Part shown: piece after piece, positions 29,732-37,870 of the stretch | Position numbering within the stretch: position 1 is the first letter of the stretch | Layout: each line of letters opens with the position of its first letter | NCBI RefSeq assembly: GCF_000013725.1 | Contig: NC_007955.1 | Location: 2,139,579-2,203,578, forward strand | From: Methanococcoides burtonii DSM 6242 | Lineage (GTDB): Archaea; Halobacteriota; Methanosarcinia; Methanosarcinales; Methanosarcinaceae | DNA length: 64,000 bases | Direction: 5' to 3' | The notes under the pieces: generated by a model | Seen by the model: the letters and a program-made list of their open reading frames with translations, nothing else | The model's database searches: none | What the model was told of the DNA's origin: nothing | Program-made: the position numbers and the translations under genes

Positions 29732-29756
29732 ATCTTTTATCTCTCCAATTTAATTA

Positions 29757-29857
29757 CAAAGACAAAGCTATGTTTATGTAATATAAATGACAAATTAGCT
29801 TTGCCTTTGGGCTAATGTGGAGTTATGTTTGTTTAACGCACATCCGAGCTCCACATT
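29757..29857 (-). promoter_or_regulatory. Promoter with two inverted repeats before the cysteine-rich precursor
   Basis: CAAAGACAAAGCTA (29757-29770) and TAGCTTTGCCTTTG (29796-29809) flank a TATA-like stretch on the minus strand (near 29779-29790). AATGTGGAG (29814-29822) and CTCCACATT (29849-29857) form a perfect second inverted repeat upstream. Sequence, order and spacing match 26034-26133, so the same regulator probably binds both. Confidence 0.72.
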
Positions 29858-29998
29858 ATATATTACGTTACACTGAGTCTACTTATACCTTTGTGCCAGA
29901 TATTTTTAAATGTGTGCCTATTTTTTCGATAATAGATATTTAAATTGTAATATGTGATTAATTTAGTTATTATATGAATTTTAAGTTCATATTATTGT

Positions 29999-30199
29999 AT
30001 GGCAAATCTAACTATAAACAAAGTACTCGATTTAGTGAAAAACCAAAATGACCATTTGAGCGTCAAAAGATTTACCGCTCATGCAAATGCTGCTTTTTCG
30101 GGAGCTATGGGCGACGGTCGCATTATATTGGAAATGCCGCTTTTCTGCATATTTGGGGCACCATGTGACTTTGGCAAACAGAAAAAATCAATTATGTGA
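29999..30199 (+). CDS. Small divergent ORF, conserved in two copies
   Basis: This frame encodes 66 residues (MANLTINKVLDLV at the start, GKQKKSIM at the end) and is divergent from the cysteine-rich precursor. A second copy in the same relation to the other secreted protein keeps the frame over about 45 codons (FSG-A...IIL-MP...GKQKKSIM), with many differences at DNA level. That supports past coding function. There is no signal peptide, no helix of membrane length and no known domain. A ribosome-binding site is not evident. Confidence 0.45.
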   Translation: MANLTINKVLDLVKNQNDHLSVKRFTAHANAAFSGAMGDGRIILEMPLFCIFGAPCDFGKQKKSIM

Positions 30200-30547
30200 A
30201 TAGGCTATTTGTCCAGAGTGAAAAATGTGCAGGGATATGGAAGAAAAAATACGATTTTCTTACACATCTACAATTAAGTGAAAAACCTTGTAAATCTTCC
30301 TTTTTCTTTTCGGATCAACTCATTGCTTAGTTTAAACTATATTGGTCTCAACAAAATATAGTTAAAATTTTAGTTTTTTTAATTAGAATGTAGTAAACAT
30401 GAATAGATTGTTATTTTTCATCATTTAGTATGGAAAAATCTTAAATCACTTTCAGTTCTGACATAATTTTGAGGTGTTAGAATAACTCATAAAAATCCAT
30501 ACATATCAGTTCTAAAACTAAAAGGAAGTATTGTAGATATTTCAGTA
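30200..30547. other. Intergenic region before the UbiA gene
   Basis: The first 55 bases continue the repeat shared with 26480-26540 (AATAGGCTATTTGTCCAGAG). The rest is AT-rich without a gene. From 30482 a frame in register with the UbiA gene is open and looks like its N-terminus (NPYISVLKLKGSIVD), preceded by GAGGTG at 30471-30476, but it contains no ATG, GTG or TTG. Confidence 0.45.
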
Positions 30548-31312
30548 GTGGCAATAAATTGTGCCATATTGGGCATGTGGGATTACAGGGCTATTCTTGT
30601 AATTCTGACAGGAATGATGATTCACAGCGGTTGTGATATACTAAATGACATCTTTGATTTTGAAATTGACAAAATATGTAAACCCAATGGAGCTATTGCT
30701 TCCGGTCAGATGTCCATGAAAAAAGCATGGGGTTATATGATACTGCTGTTTTCAGTAGCACTTTTGATAGCCTTTAAATTAAGCCTGATCCTGTTCTTAT
30801 GTCTCTTAGCAGGGATCATTATTGGTGGGATAATGTACTCGCATCCGATGTTCCGGTTCAAGGACATCCCCGGTATTGCAATGCTGGATATGGCAGTTTG
30901 TTTTGCTTTGGAATCAATCGGCCTCTGGAGTGTTTATTCACCATTGACCCCGGATAGTTTAATGGTTGCAGCCTACATATTTGTGTTGATATTTTCCCTA
31001 ACGTTCATGAAGGATTTCAAGGATGTGGCCGGTGATATCAATTCGCTGCCCTTAAAAATTGGAATCCGCCGTGCAGCAATTGTCTGTAGCCTATTGGCAA
31101 TACTTCCATTGATACCTCTGTTATATGCGGTCACAAAGTATCATTATCTATCTCTGGCTGCACTGATCTATGTAGTACTGATTGCAGGCTGTACTCAAAT
31201 ACTACTGGATGATCCGGTAGCAAAAGGGAACAAGCTCAAAGACAGGATGATCATGGCATTGACCATACCCAACTTTATGGTGTTACTGGTAAAAATGTTA
31301 TCTATCTTCTGA
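30548..31312 (+). CDS. UbiA-family prenyltransferase
   Basis: This integral membrane protein (254 residues from GTG 30548) has about seven helices, the first aspartate-rich motif NDIFDFEID and a second DFKDVAGD. The family attaches prenyl chains to aromatic or lipid acceptors; here the substrate is unknown. Homology seems to extend upstream to 30482 without a normal start codon, so the N-terminus is either misplaced or damaged. It converges with the regulator gene, overlapping it by 15 bases. Confidence 0.82.
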   Translation: MAINCAILGMWDYRAILVILTGMMIHSGCDILNDIFDFEIDKICKPNGAIASGQMSMKKAWGYMILLFSVALLIAFKLSLILFLCLLAGIIIGGIMYSHPMFRFKDIPGIAMLDMAVCFALESIGLWSVYSPLTPDSLMVAAYIFVLIFSLTFMKDFKDVAGDINSLPLKIGIRRAAIVCSLLAILPLIPLLYAVTKYHYLSLAALIYVVLIAGCTQILLDDPVAKGNKLKDRMIMALTIPNFMVLLVKMLSIF

Positions 31313-31978
31313 TGGCAGACCCTGTAATTTATCCAGAGTATCGGAAGTTTCTTCCTTTTCCGGTATCTGGAAAAGTTCTTTTAGCTTTGCTACTGCATTC
31401 TTGTCAATGAAGAACTCATCTACAGTTTTATATTTGTTCAGGAGCAGGCTGATCTTTATGTCGGGGTACTTACTGACAAGATAATTTTTACAATAGACTG
31501 CAGCGTCCTGATCTGATGTTGCCCTTCCGCTTATTATCGCCATTGTTTTATCGCCAAAACAATGATAGACATTTTGCAGGATGACACATCCGGAAATAGT
31601 TGGAGTTACAACAATTTCCCCGGTGGTCGATGAATATTCATCAGCCATTATCACATGCTCTTTCTCGATCTCAAGCAATTGCTCCTCATCTTCAGCTTCT
31701 GCAAGTATGATGAATTCTGTTGCCAATCCTGCACGTTTCCAGTTAGGTACTATGGTATACCTGTCGATCAACCCTTCCTTTTGCATGTTGCGTGTATGAT
31801 ATGCAGCAGAGTTACCGTCTTTAAAATCCAGTATCTTTGCCAGCTCTGAATTGGTTATCTTGCTATTTTTCATCAACGTCAGCAGAATAAACATGTCAGT
31901 TTCATTCAGGTTTGAAACTTCAGATAACGTTTGAGCAATTCTTTTAATTCTTGTTTGATCAGTTTCATCCAGGTTCAT
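31298..31978 (-). CDS. Winged-helix transcription regulator
   Basis: The 226-residue protein has an N-terminal winged helix (MFILLTLMKNSKITNSELAK then AAYHTRNMQKEGLIDRY) and a longer C-terminal part without a known name. It resembles Lrp/MarR-like archaeal regulators. It is the only recognised DNA-binding protein inside the island and is therefore the first candidate to act on the paired inverted repeats upstream of the two secreted proteins. That link is inference. Confidence 0.75.
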   Translation of the reverse strand: MNLDETDQTRIKRIAQTLSEVSNLNETDMFILLTLMKNSKITNSELAKILDFKDGNSAAYHTRNMQKEGLIDRYTIVPNWKRAGLATEFIILAEAEDEEQLLEIEKEHVIMADEYSSTTGEIVVTPTISGCVILQNVYHCFGDKTMAIISGRATSDQDAAVYCKNYLVSKYPDIKISLLLNKYKTVDEFFIDKNAVAKLKELFQIPEKEETSDTLDKLQGLPSEDR

Positions 31979-32076
31979 AACGATAAAATGAACTCGTTTA
32001 TATAAAAAGTTATCTTTATTTTCTAATTAAATGTCGATTTGATGTCTGAATTCTTAATAATTAGTGTGAAATAATA

Positions 32077-32207
32077 GCTCTGTTGAAATACTCTATATTC
32101 GGACACTAATTTAATTTGAAAATATTATGGGATGTACTGCATGATGTTGGAATCGAATCCCACTTCCAGTCTAAAGATGTTGATTTTGATAGGTTTTCTA
32201 CAGAGCC
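32077..32207. mobile_element. 131-bp MITE, copy 2 (right edge of island)
   Basis: It has terminal inverted repeats AGCTCTGTTGAAA and TTCTACAGAGCC. It is a direct repeat of the MITE at 21249-21381 and shares its end with the IS at 5199-9424. No clear target duplication can be read (GAAATAAT to the left, GAAAATGC to the right). It abuts the histidine kinase remnant. Confidence 0.78.
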
Positions 32208-32985
32208 GAAAATGCTTTAATTGATACTAAAATGGCAGCACAAGAAGCTAACCGTGTCAAATCTGAGTTCTTTGCAAACATGAGCCATGAACTAAGAACT
32301 CCTCTGAATTCTGTTATTGGTTTCTCCGATCTCCTTCTTGAAGGGACTTTTGGGGAACTGAACGCTAAGCAGGAAAAATATGCTATGAACATTCAGGAAA
32401 GTGGTACTCATCTTCTTAATATCGTCAATGAAATCCTTGATATATCCAAAGTAGAATCGGGAAATATGGATCTGAGCTATGAAAATGTCTCTGTCCTTGA
32501 AGTTATTGACAATGTTATGACTATGATATCTCCTCTGGCAAAGAAGAAGAATATCACCATTTCTCAGAATGTTGATCCGAACTCAATAAAAATTGTTGCC
32601 GATAGGGGCAAGGTCATCCAGATGCTTTAAATCTTGTAGGAAATGCGGTCAAGTTCACTCTGGATAATGGTTGTATCGATATTGGAACAAAAGTTACCGG
32701 AGAATATCTCGATATATTCATTCAGGACACTGGCGTAGGTATCTCAAAAGAGGATCTGGATAAATTATTCGATCCATTTGTACAGTTGGATTCGTCAGCA
32801 TCGAAAATGTATAAGGGTACAGGTCTTGGTCTCGTCAAAAAGTTTGCGGAATTGCATAGCGGTATGGTTCAGGTGGAAAGTTAGCTTGGAAAGGGCAGTA
32901 CTTTCACTTTCTTAATTCCTCTGGAAAATGAAGATTCTTTACCTGATATGGACCAAGATCCCGTCATTCATAAAAGAAGATGCTG
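32208..32985 (+). pseudogene. Histidine kinase, 5' truncated and frameshifted (right edge of island)
   Basis: Right after the MITE the coding sequence begins inside a kinase: AANRVKSEFFANMSHELRTP carries the phospho-accepting His of the HisKA domain. After a frameshift near 32629 (IQML then NLVGNAVKF) come the N and G boxes (DTGVGISKEDLDKLF, GTGLGLVKKF). TAG at 32882-32884 interrupts VES-LGKGSTF. The sensor part is lost at the MITE. It is a dead gene. Confidence 0.82.
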
Positions 32986-32988
32986 GCC

Positions 32989-34167
32989 TCATATCAGCAT
33001 TGTGATCTGCTCAACTCCCTCTATCAAAGAATCGACCTCTTCTTTGGTATTGTACAGGGCAAATGAAGCACGTACGGTACCTTCGACACCGATCAGGTCC
33101 ACTGATGGCATGGCACAATGGTAACCGCTTCGAACGCATATCTTTCTTGTCTCGTCAAGGATCATGGCGACATCATGCGGGTTCATGCCCTGCACATTGA
33201 AAGGCACAACTCCGGTCCTGTCCTTTGGTCCGTACACCTCCACTCCCACTATCTCTGCAAGGCGTGTTGCAGTATCCTGTGCCAGCTCTTTCTCATGTTT
33301 CTCTATAGCTTCAACGCCAATGTCCTTCACATATTCCACAGCTCGTCCAAGGCCTATGATACCCGGAATATTGGGGGTCCCGGCTTCGAACTTTGATGGG
33401 TATGGTTCAAGTTCATAACTTTCAGTGGTCACTGCATGAACGGTTCCGCCCCCTACATAAACAGGTTCGAGGATTTCCGGGTCCTTTATGCAAAGCACGC
33501 CAGTTCCCTGTGGTCCGAGCAATCCTTTATGACCTGGAGTAATGAAAAAGTCACACTCGATATTTTTGATATCCACTGGCATATGTCCGGCAGACTGTGA
33601 GCCGTCAACAAGAGATAATACCTCTGAACGGTGTGCTATCTGAGTTATCTTTTTTACATCCCTGACAGAACCGAAAACATTTGAAACATGGTTGACACTC
33701 ACCAGTCTCGTTCTGTCCGTAATGGCCTCATCGATGTCCTTTGGATCTACATTTCCTTCCCTGTCCGATCCGACAACTGTGACTTCAACACCCTGTTCTC
33801 TTAGCCTCATCCAGGGGAGAAGATTTGAATGATGTTCAACAACAGTTGTTACCACATGGTCGCCAGTTTCCCATTTCAGTCCAAGCGATACCATATTGAT
33901 GCTTTCAGTGGCATTTTTGGTGAATATGGTTCCATCTGATCCAATGTTCAGGAATTCAGCAACTATATCCCTTGCATCCTCATAATGGTCTGTGGTCTGA
34001 CGGGCAAGCCTGTGAGCTCCTCTGCCATGATTTGCAGCATATTTGAAAAAATAATCGTTCATGGAATTGACGGCTTGCACAGGTGTCTGTGTAGTGGCAC
34101 CGCTATCAAGGTAGATAACTTCCTCAAGAACGGGGAAATCTTTGCGTACAGAAAGAATATCATACAT
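32989..34167 (-). CDS. Cysteine desulfurase, SufS/CsdA type
   Basis: The 392-residue class V aminotransferase is PLP-dependent and removes sulfur from cysteine. HHSNLLPW and the pyridoxal lysine in FFITPGHKGLLGPQGTGVL are visible, as is the C-terminal VRSGYHCAMP with the catalytic cysteine. It could supply sulfur for Fe-S clusters or for thioamidation by the divergent ycaO-tfuA genes. A 49-codon gene lies directly upstream in the same direction. Confidence 0.9.
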   Translation of the reverse strand: MYDILSVRKDFPVLEEVIYLDSGATTQTPVQAVNSMNDYFFKYAANHGRGAHRLARQTTDHYEDARDIVAEFLNIGSDGTIFTKNATESINMVSLGLKWETGDHVVTTVVEHHSNLLPWMRLREQGVEVTVVGSDREGNVDPKDIDEAITDRTRLVSVNHVSNVFGSVRDVKKITQIAHRSEVLSLVDGSQSAGHMPVDIKNIECDFFITPGHKGLLGPQGTGVLCIKDPEILEPVYVGGGTVHAVTTESYELEPYPSKFEAGTPNIPGIIGLGRAVEYVKDIGVEAIEKHEKELAQDTATRLAEIVGVEVYGPKDRTGVVPFNVQGMNPHDVAMILDETRKICVRSGYHCAMPSVDLIGVEGTVRASFALYNTKEEVDSLIEGVEQITMLI

Positions 34168-34213
34168 ATTCGTTTCATACGCAAGATTGCTAAAAATAGG
34201 TTTTGCAGCTTAT

Positions 34214-34363
34214 TTATTTAGATAGAAATCCACCGAGCATGAAATTGTAAAGTTCCCGCTCATCAGCATCCAGTCTTTCAGTGGTCTGGCCACTTACAAC
34301 CGCAAAGTACCTGTCTTCTCCATTTCTGGCAGATATATCATCCATTCTAATGATATTTCTCAT
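34214..34363 (-). CDS. Small 49-residue protein upstream of cysteine desulfurase
   Basis: ATG 34363 follows a strong GGAGG six to ten bases upstream. The frame ends at TAA 34214, 46 bases before the cysteine desulfurase start. The peptide (MRNIIRMDDISARNG at the start, FMLGGFLSK at the end) has an acidic middle and no signal or membrane helix. The good ribosome-binding site and position suggest a real gene, perhaps a partner of the desulfurase. I know no family. Confidence 0.6.
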   Translation of the reverse strand: MRNIIRMDDISARNGEDRYFAVVSGQTTERLDADERELYNFMLGGFLSK

Positions 34364-34405
34364 AATTTAATTCCTCCTGTCTCTTCAATTGTAGTTCTAG
34401 AATCT

Positions 34406-34443
34406 GCTCTGCTTAGCAGAGCTGAACTCTCTATAAAGAGTTC
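34406..34443. promoter_or_regulatory. Two adjacent palindromes in the divergent promoter region
   Basis: GCTCTGCTTAGCAGAGC (34406-34422, eight-base arms) is followed by GAACTCT-CTATAA-AGAGTTC (34424-34443, seven-base arms). The second overlaps a TATA-like stretch that would serve the minus-strand genes at 34363, so both may be operators. The + strand TATA for ycaO (TTATTTATAC) lies just to the right. Confidence 0.55.
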
Positions 34444-34531
34444 GTATTATTTATACTTTTCGATTAATATGGGATTTTTTGTGTTGTTATTGTCGTAAAG
34501 AATATAATGTTGCAAAAGAGTTCCCCTTACC

Positions 34532-35812
34532 ATGTGTCATATTCTGATCGATCGATCATTGCAATATATAGAAGGTACGCAGCGCGTTCTCGATGAGGCG
34601 GCTACTCTTGAGAATACGCAACCTCATCTTAAAAGAATAGGTGTTACCAGGATCGCAAGCATAACCGAGCTTGATCGTATAGGAATACCTGTTTTTTCAG
34701 CTATAAGACCATCCGCAGCTGATGGTGCCATATCCATCTATTCCGGTAAAGGAGCTTCAGAGGGGCAGGCAAGGATCTCGGCCATGATGGAAAGTTTCGA
34801 ACGATGTCTTGCTGAACGCGTGAGTGTAAATGCAGATATCGATGAAGAGATCGCAGCAGATGAATTTATTGAGAGTTCAGATAAAGCAACTGAAGACCAT
34901 GAGTTACTGGATGTACATTCTTTACTTCTCTTTGAACCTATAACCTCTGATAAACTGGTCGAATGGACCAAAGGCTGGGATCTGTTACAGGAGAAGGAGA
35001 TCTATGTCCCTTCAAATGCTGTCCATCACCCATACGATTCACCGGGAATGTCAGCCAAACTTTTCCGAAGCAATACCAATGGACTTGCTTCAGGTAACGT
35101 TATCGAGGAAGCCATTCTCCACGGTTTGCTTGAAGTGATCGAACGTGATGCTCTAAGCATCTCTGAGTTTAACAGGAATCCGGGCAAGGAACTCGTTCTT
35201 ACTGAAAATGATGGTCTCAGCTATGAACTTGTAAAGAAGTTCGAAAATGCCGGAGTGCAGATAAAATTGTGGTATCTGCAACACGATACTGCTGTCACCA
35301 CCATCTTAGCGGCTACCGACGATCTCGAACTGAAAGATGCTGCATTGCTTGTCATGGGTGCAGGCTCCCACCTCAAGCCGGAGATCGCTGTACGAAGGGC
35401 AATTACAGAAGCTGCACAATCAAGGGTCGTACAGATACACGGTGCACGTGAGGATACTGACAGGGAATCATTTGTAAGGCAGATCGGATATGAGCGCATG
35501 AAAAGGATGAACCGGTTCTGGTATGACGAAGGTGAGTCCATAACACTTGATCAGATAAACGATATCTCCGCATCAACTCCTGCTGAGAACATTGATGTGG
35601 TCCTCAATGAGCTACGTAAAGTGGCCGACAGTGCGATAGTGGTGGACCTGTCCCGTGAGAGTATCGGTGTTCCTGTGGTTAGGGTCATCATTCCCGGATT
35701 CGAACAATATACACTTGACCGTGAACGTGTGGGTAAACGTCTAAGACAAGGTCGCAAATCCTCAGCTTCATCTGAAAAGCCCTGGAAGAGACAGTTCGGT
35801 CGTAACAAGTGA
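34532..35812 (+). CDS. ycaO: YcaO-type McrA-glycine thioamidation protein (methanogenesis marker 1)
   Basis: The 426-residue protein is a methanogen YcaO. This ATP-dependent enzyme activates a peptide amide so that sulfide can replace oxygen, giving thioglycine in the McrA subunit of methyl-CoM reductase. The YcaO core is clear (GKGASEGQARISAMMESFERC, NGLASGN, LHGLLEVIERDA). The tfuA gene follows after four bases. The cysteine desulfurase on the opposite side could feed sulfur; that is inference. Confidence 0.93.
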   Translation: MCHILIDRSLQYIEGTQRVLDEAATLENTQPHLKRIGVTRIASITELDRIGIPVFSAIRPSAADGAISIYSGKGASEGQARISAMMESFERCLAERVSVNADIDEEIAADEFIESSDKATEDHELLDVHSLLLFEPITSDKLVEWTKGWDLLQEKEIYVPSNAVHHPYDSPGMSAKLFRSNTNGLASGNVIEEAILHGLLEVIERDALSISEFNRNPGKELVLTENDGLSYELVKKFENAGVQIKLWYLQHDTAVTTILAATDDLELKDAALLVMGAGSHLKPEIAVRRAITEAAQSRVVQIHGAREDTDRESFVRQIGYERMKRMNRFWYDEGESITLDQINDISASTPAENIDVVLNELRKVADSAIVVDLSRESIGVPVVRVIIPGFEQYTLDRERVGKRLRQGRKSSASSEKPWKRQFGRNK

Positions 35813-35816
35813 TCCT

Positions 35817-36461
35817 ATGAGAGCAGTGGTATTTGCAGGTACAAGTATCTGTCATGAAGATGCAAAGGTCATTCTTGATGCTGTTTATCTCCCTCCGGTC
35901 GCAAGGGGTGATGTGGATAAGGTAGTGTCGCAAGGCTACGATATCATCGGTATCATCGATGGCATGTTCTTCGATAGAGCTGCTGTTGCACACAAAGAGA
36001 TCCTCCATGCAATGAATAAAGGCATCATCGTAGTAGGTGGTTGCAGCATGGGGGCGCTACGTGCTTCCGAACTTGATGTGCATGGCATGATAGGCGTCGG
36101 CAAGGTCTATGAATGGTATCGTGACGGTGTCCTCGAATCTGACGACGAGGTGGCTGTCATCACAAATCCCGAAACTTTTGAACCTGTATCTGTTTCCCTT
36201 GTTAACATCAGGGAGACCTTGCAGGCAGCATGCGATGAAGGTATCATCGATGAGAGTACCCGTATCTCCCTGCTTAATATAGCAATGGAGCTACACTATC
36301 CTCTCAGAAGTTATCTTGGTATTATAAAAACAGCTGTTGATAAAGGTGTACTTCCCGAAAAAGAGCCGTTATTAAATTATTGTCTGAACAACGAAACCGA
36401 TGTCAAAAGGGCTGATGCGATACTCGTTCTTGAAACGATAAAAGAGCTTATGAAAAAGTAA
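35817..36461 (+). CDS. tfuA: TfuA-type McrA-glycine thioamidation protein
   Basis: The 214-residue TfuA protein has the family core VVGGCSMGALRASEL near residue 72 and YEWYRDG after it. TfuA works with YcaO in McrA thioamidation, probably by delivering sulfur. The gene lies four bases after ycaO and is surely cotranscribed. Confidence 0.92.
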   Translation: MRAVVFAGTSICHEDAKVILDAVYLPPVARGDVDKVVSQGYDIIGIIDGMFFDRAAVAHKEILHAMNKGIIVVGGCSMGALRASELDVHGMIGVGKVYEWYRDGVLESDDEVAVITNPETFEPVSVSLVNIRETLQAACDEGIIDESTRISLLNIAMELHYPLRSYLGIIKTAVDKGVLPEKEPLLNYCLNNETDVKRADAILVLETIKELMKK

Positions 36462-36463
36462 GC

Positions 36464-36901
36464 TCATGCGTGGTCTTCATGGTCAAGTCCGCAGCCATAA
36501 TGTTCTATCCTGCCACAGATACCGAATGTTGGATGGCCCATCGAATTGCAGATAGAGTCAATGGCATCCTTTGACACGAATCCTTCAAAACGTGCAACCT
36601 CTTTACAGGATTCTTCCGGTGTAAGTCCATAATGGTTTAGCATAAGGCTCAAAATACGGTGTCTTCTCAGAATGAAATGTGTGTATACCTTCCCTTTCTC
36701 AGTAAGGCTGACACCTCTGTAAGGTATATGTTTTACATATCCTGTAGAATCCAGTTCAGTGATAGCCTTCGTTGTCGTCGACGGATCTACTTTCATGTGT
36801 CTGGAAATGTCCGTAGTTCGCACATTATCGCCTTTCTCAAGCAGGAATTTCAGGTACTCTATCTTTTTCGGAGATAGCTCAAGTCCTGTGATATTATCCA
36901 T
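36464..36901 (-). CDS. DtxR/MntR-family metal-dependent regulator
   Basis: The 145-residue protein has a winged helix (VRTTDISRHMKVDPSTTTKA) and a metal-binding dimerisation domain with HFILRRHRIL and EEVARFEG-like segments. The tail is rich in His and Cys (CGRIEHYGCGLDHEDHA). It should repress metal uptake genes with Fe or Mn. No obvious transporter is adjacent. It converges with tfuA, two bases apart. Confidence 0.87.
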   Translation of the reverse strand: MDNITGLELSPKKIEYLKFLLEKGDNVRTTDISRHMKVDPSTTTKAITELDSTGYVKHIPYRGVSLTEKGKVYTHFILRRHRILSLMLNHYGLTPEESCKEVARFEGFVSKDAIDSICNSMGHPTFGICGRIEHYGCGLDHEDHA

Positions 36902-36959
36902 AGGATTGATTCATCTCTCATTTATTTAAAATTTGCGTACATGCCAAAAATACTCAATC

Positions 36960-37805
36960 TCATTTCGGAGTATGCGTTTCAATGAACAGTTCAATGAGCG
37001 ACCCTGTAATACTTTTTTTCGAAGGAGGTGTGGGGATCTTGTCTATGGGGAACCATTTTGCATCCTCGATCTCATTGGTATCTATCTCAATATCTCCGCT
37101 TTCATAGGCCGCAGTGAAGCCTATCATCAAAGAGGAAGGAAATGGCCAGGGCTGGCTTCCGAAATATGAAAGTTCCTTTATGGACACTCCCACTTCTTCT
37201 TTGACCTCCCGGTGTACTGCGTGTTCTATGGTCTCCCCTGCTTCCACAAATCCTGCTACAAGGCCGTACATCCCTTCCTTGAAATGATGTGACCTTGCCA
37301 TGAGCAATTCTTTTTCCTTTTCTATAAGGACCACAATAGCAGGACTTATCCTCGGATATGCGAGATGTGCACAACTACCGCATTGCATCCCTGTTTCTTC
37401 GGGTACATAATGCGTGGAACTTCCACAGAGGCCACAGTATTGGTGTGTGCGGTAGAAATCTGCCATCTGTACTGCTCTTGAAGTGATTCCGAGCATCTCT
37501 TCATCGATGATGCCATACAGATCATTCAGTCCAAGGAACTCCATATTCTCGAACTCCGCTTCTTCCGGTATTTCAAAACAATGGCATGGTATGTCCCCAA
37601 GCGTGCCGATATATATCACCTCTGTACTCTCAAGAACACTTCTTTCAGGAATGTGTCTAAAATACTCGTCAGTTTCGATACCGTTCTCGACCAGCACTTT
37701 CCGGCTTTGTACTGGGAAATATAGGGCTTTACCTTCTGAATTCTTCTCAATTCCGTGAAATTCAAGTTCTTCGGTAGCAAAAGAAGGATTATAGTATGGT
37801 TTCAT
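36960..37805 (-). CDS. nudC: NADH pyrophosphatase NudC-like Nudix hydrolase
   Basis: The 281-residue protein has a four-cysteine zinc ribbon (CGLCGS and CGSC, residues 120-140), the Nudix box GFVEAGETIEHAVHREVKEE and the NudC-specific SQPWPFPSS. It hydrolyses NAD(H) and may remove NAD caps from RNA. It is a single gene between the DtxR-type regulator and the MgtC-like gene. Confidence 0.92.
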   Translation of the reverse strand: MKPYYNPSFATEELEFHGIEKNSEGKALYFPVQSRKVLVENGIETDEYFRHIPERSVLESTEVIYIGTLGDIPCHCFEIPEEAEFENMEFLGLNDLYGIIDEEMLGITSRAVQMADFYRTHQYCGLCGSSTHYVPEETGMQCGSCAHLAYPRISPAIVVLIEKEKELLMARSHHFKEGMYGLVAGFVEAGETIEHAVHREVKEEVGVSIKELSYFGSQPWPFPSSLMIGFTAAYESGDIEIDTNEIEDAKWFPIDKIPTPPSKKSITGSLIELFIETHTPK

Positions 37806-37870
37806 AGTTTCACACCTGTATTTCTCATAGAAGTTCGGTCTCTGGACTATAGCCTTTCGGTAAAAGCTCC

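Noticed and set aside
32882-32884. In-frame TAG in the histidine kinase as a possible pyrrolysine codon
   Set aside because: The organism decodes UAG, but the same gene has lost its 5' part and has a frameshift near 32629, so the TAG is best read as decay.
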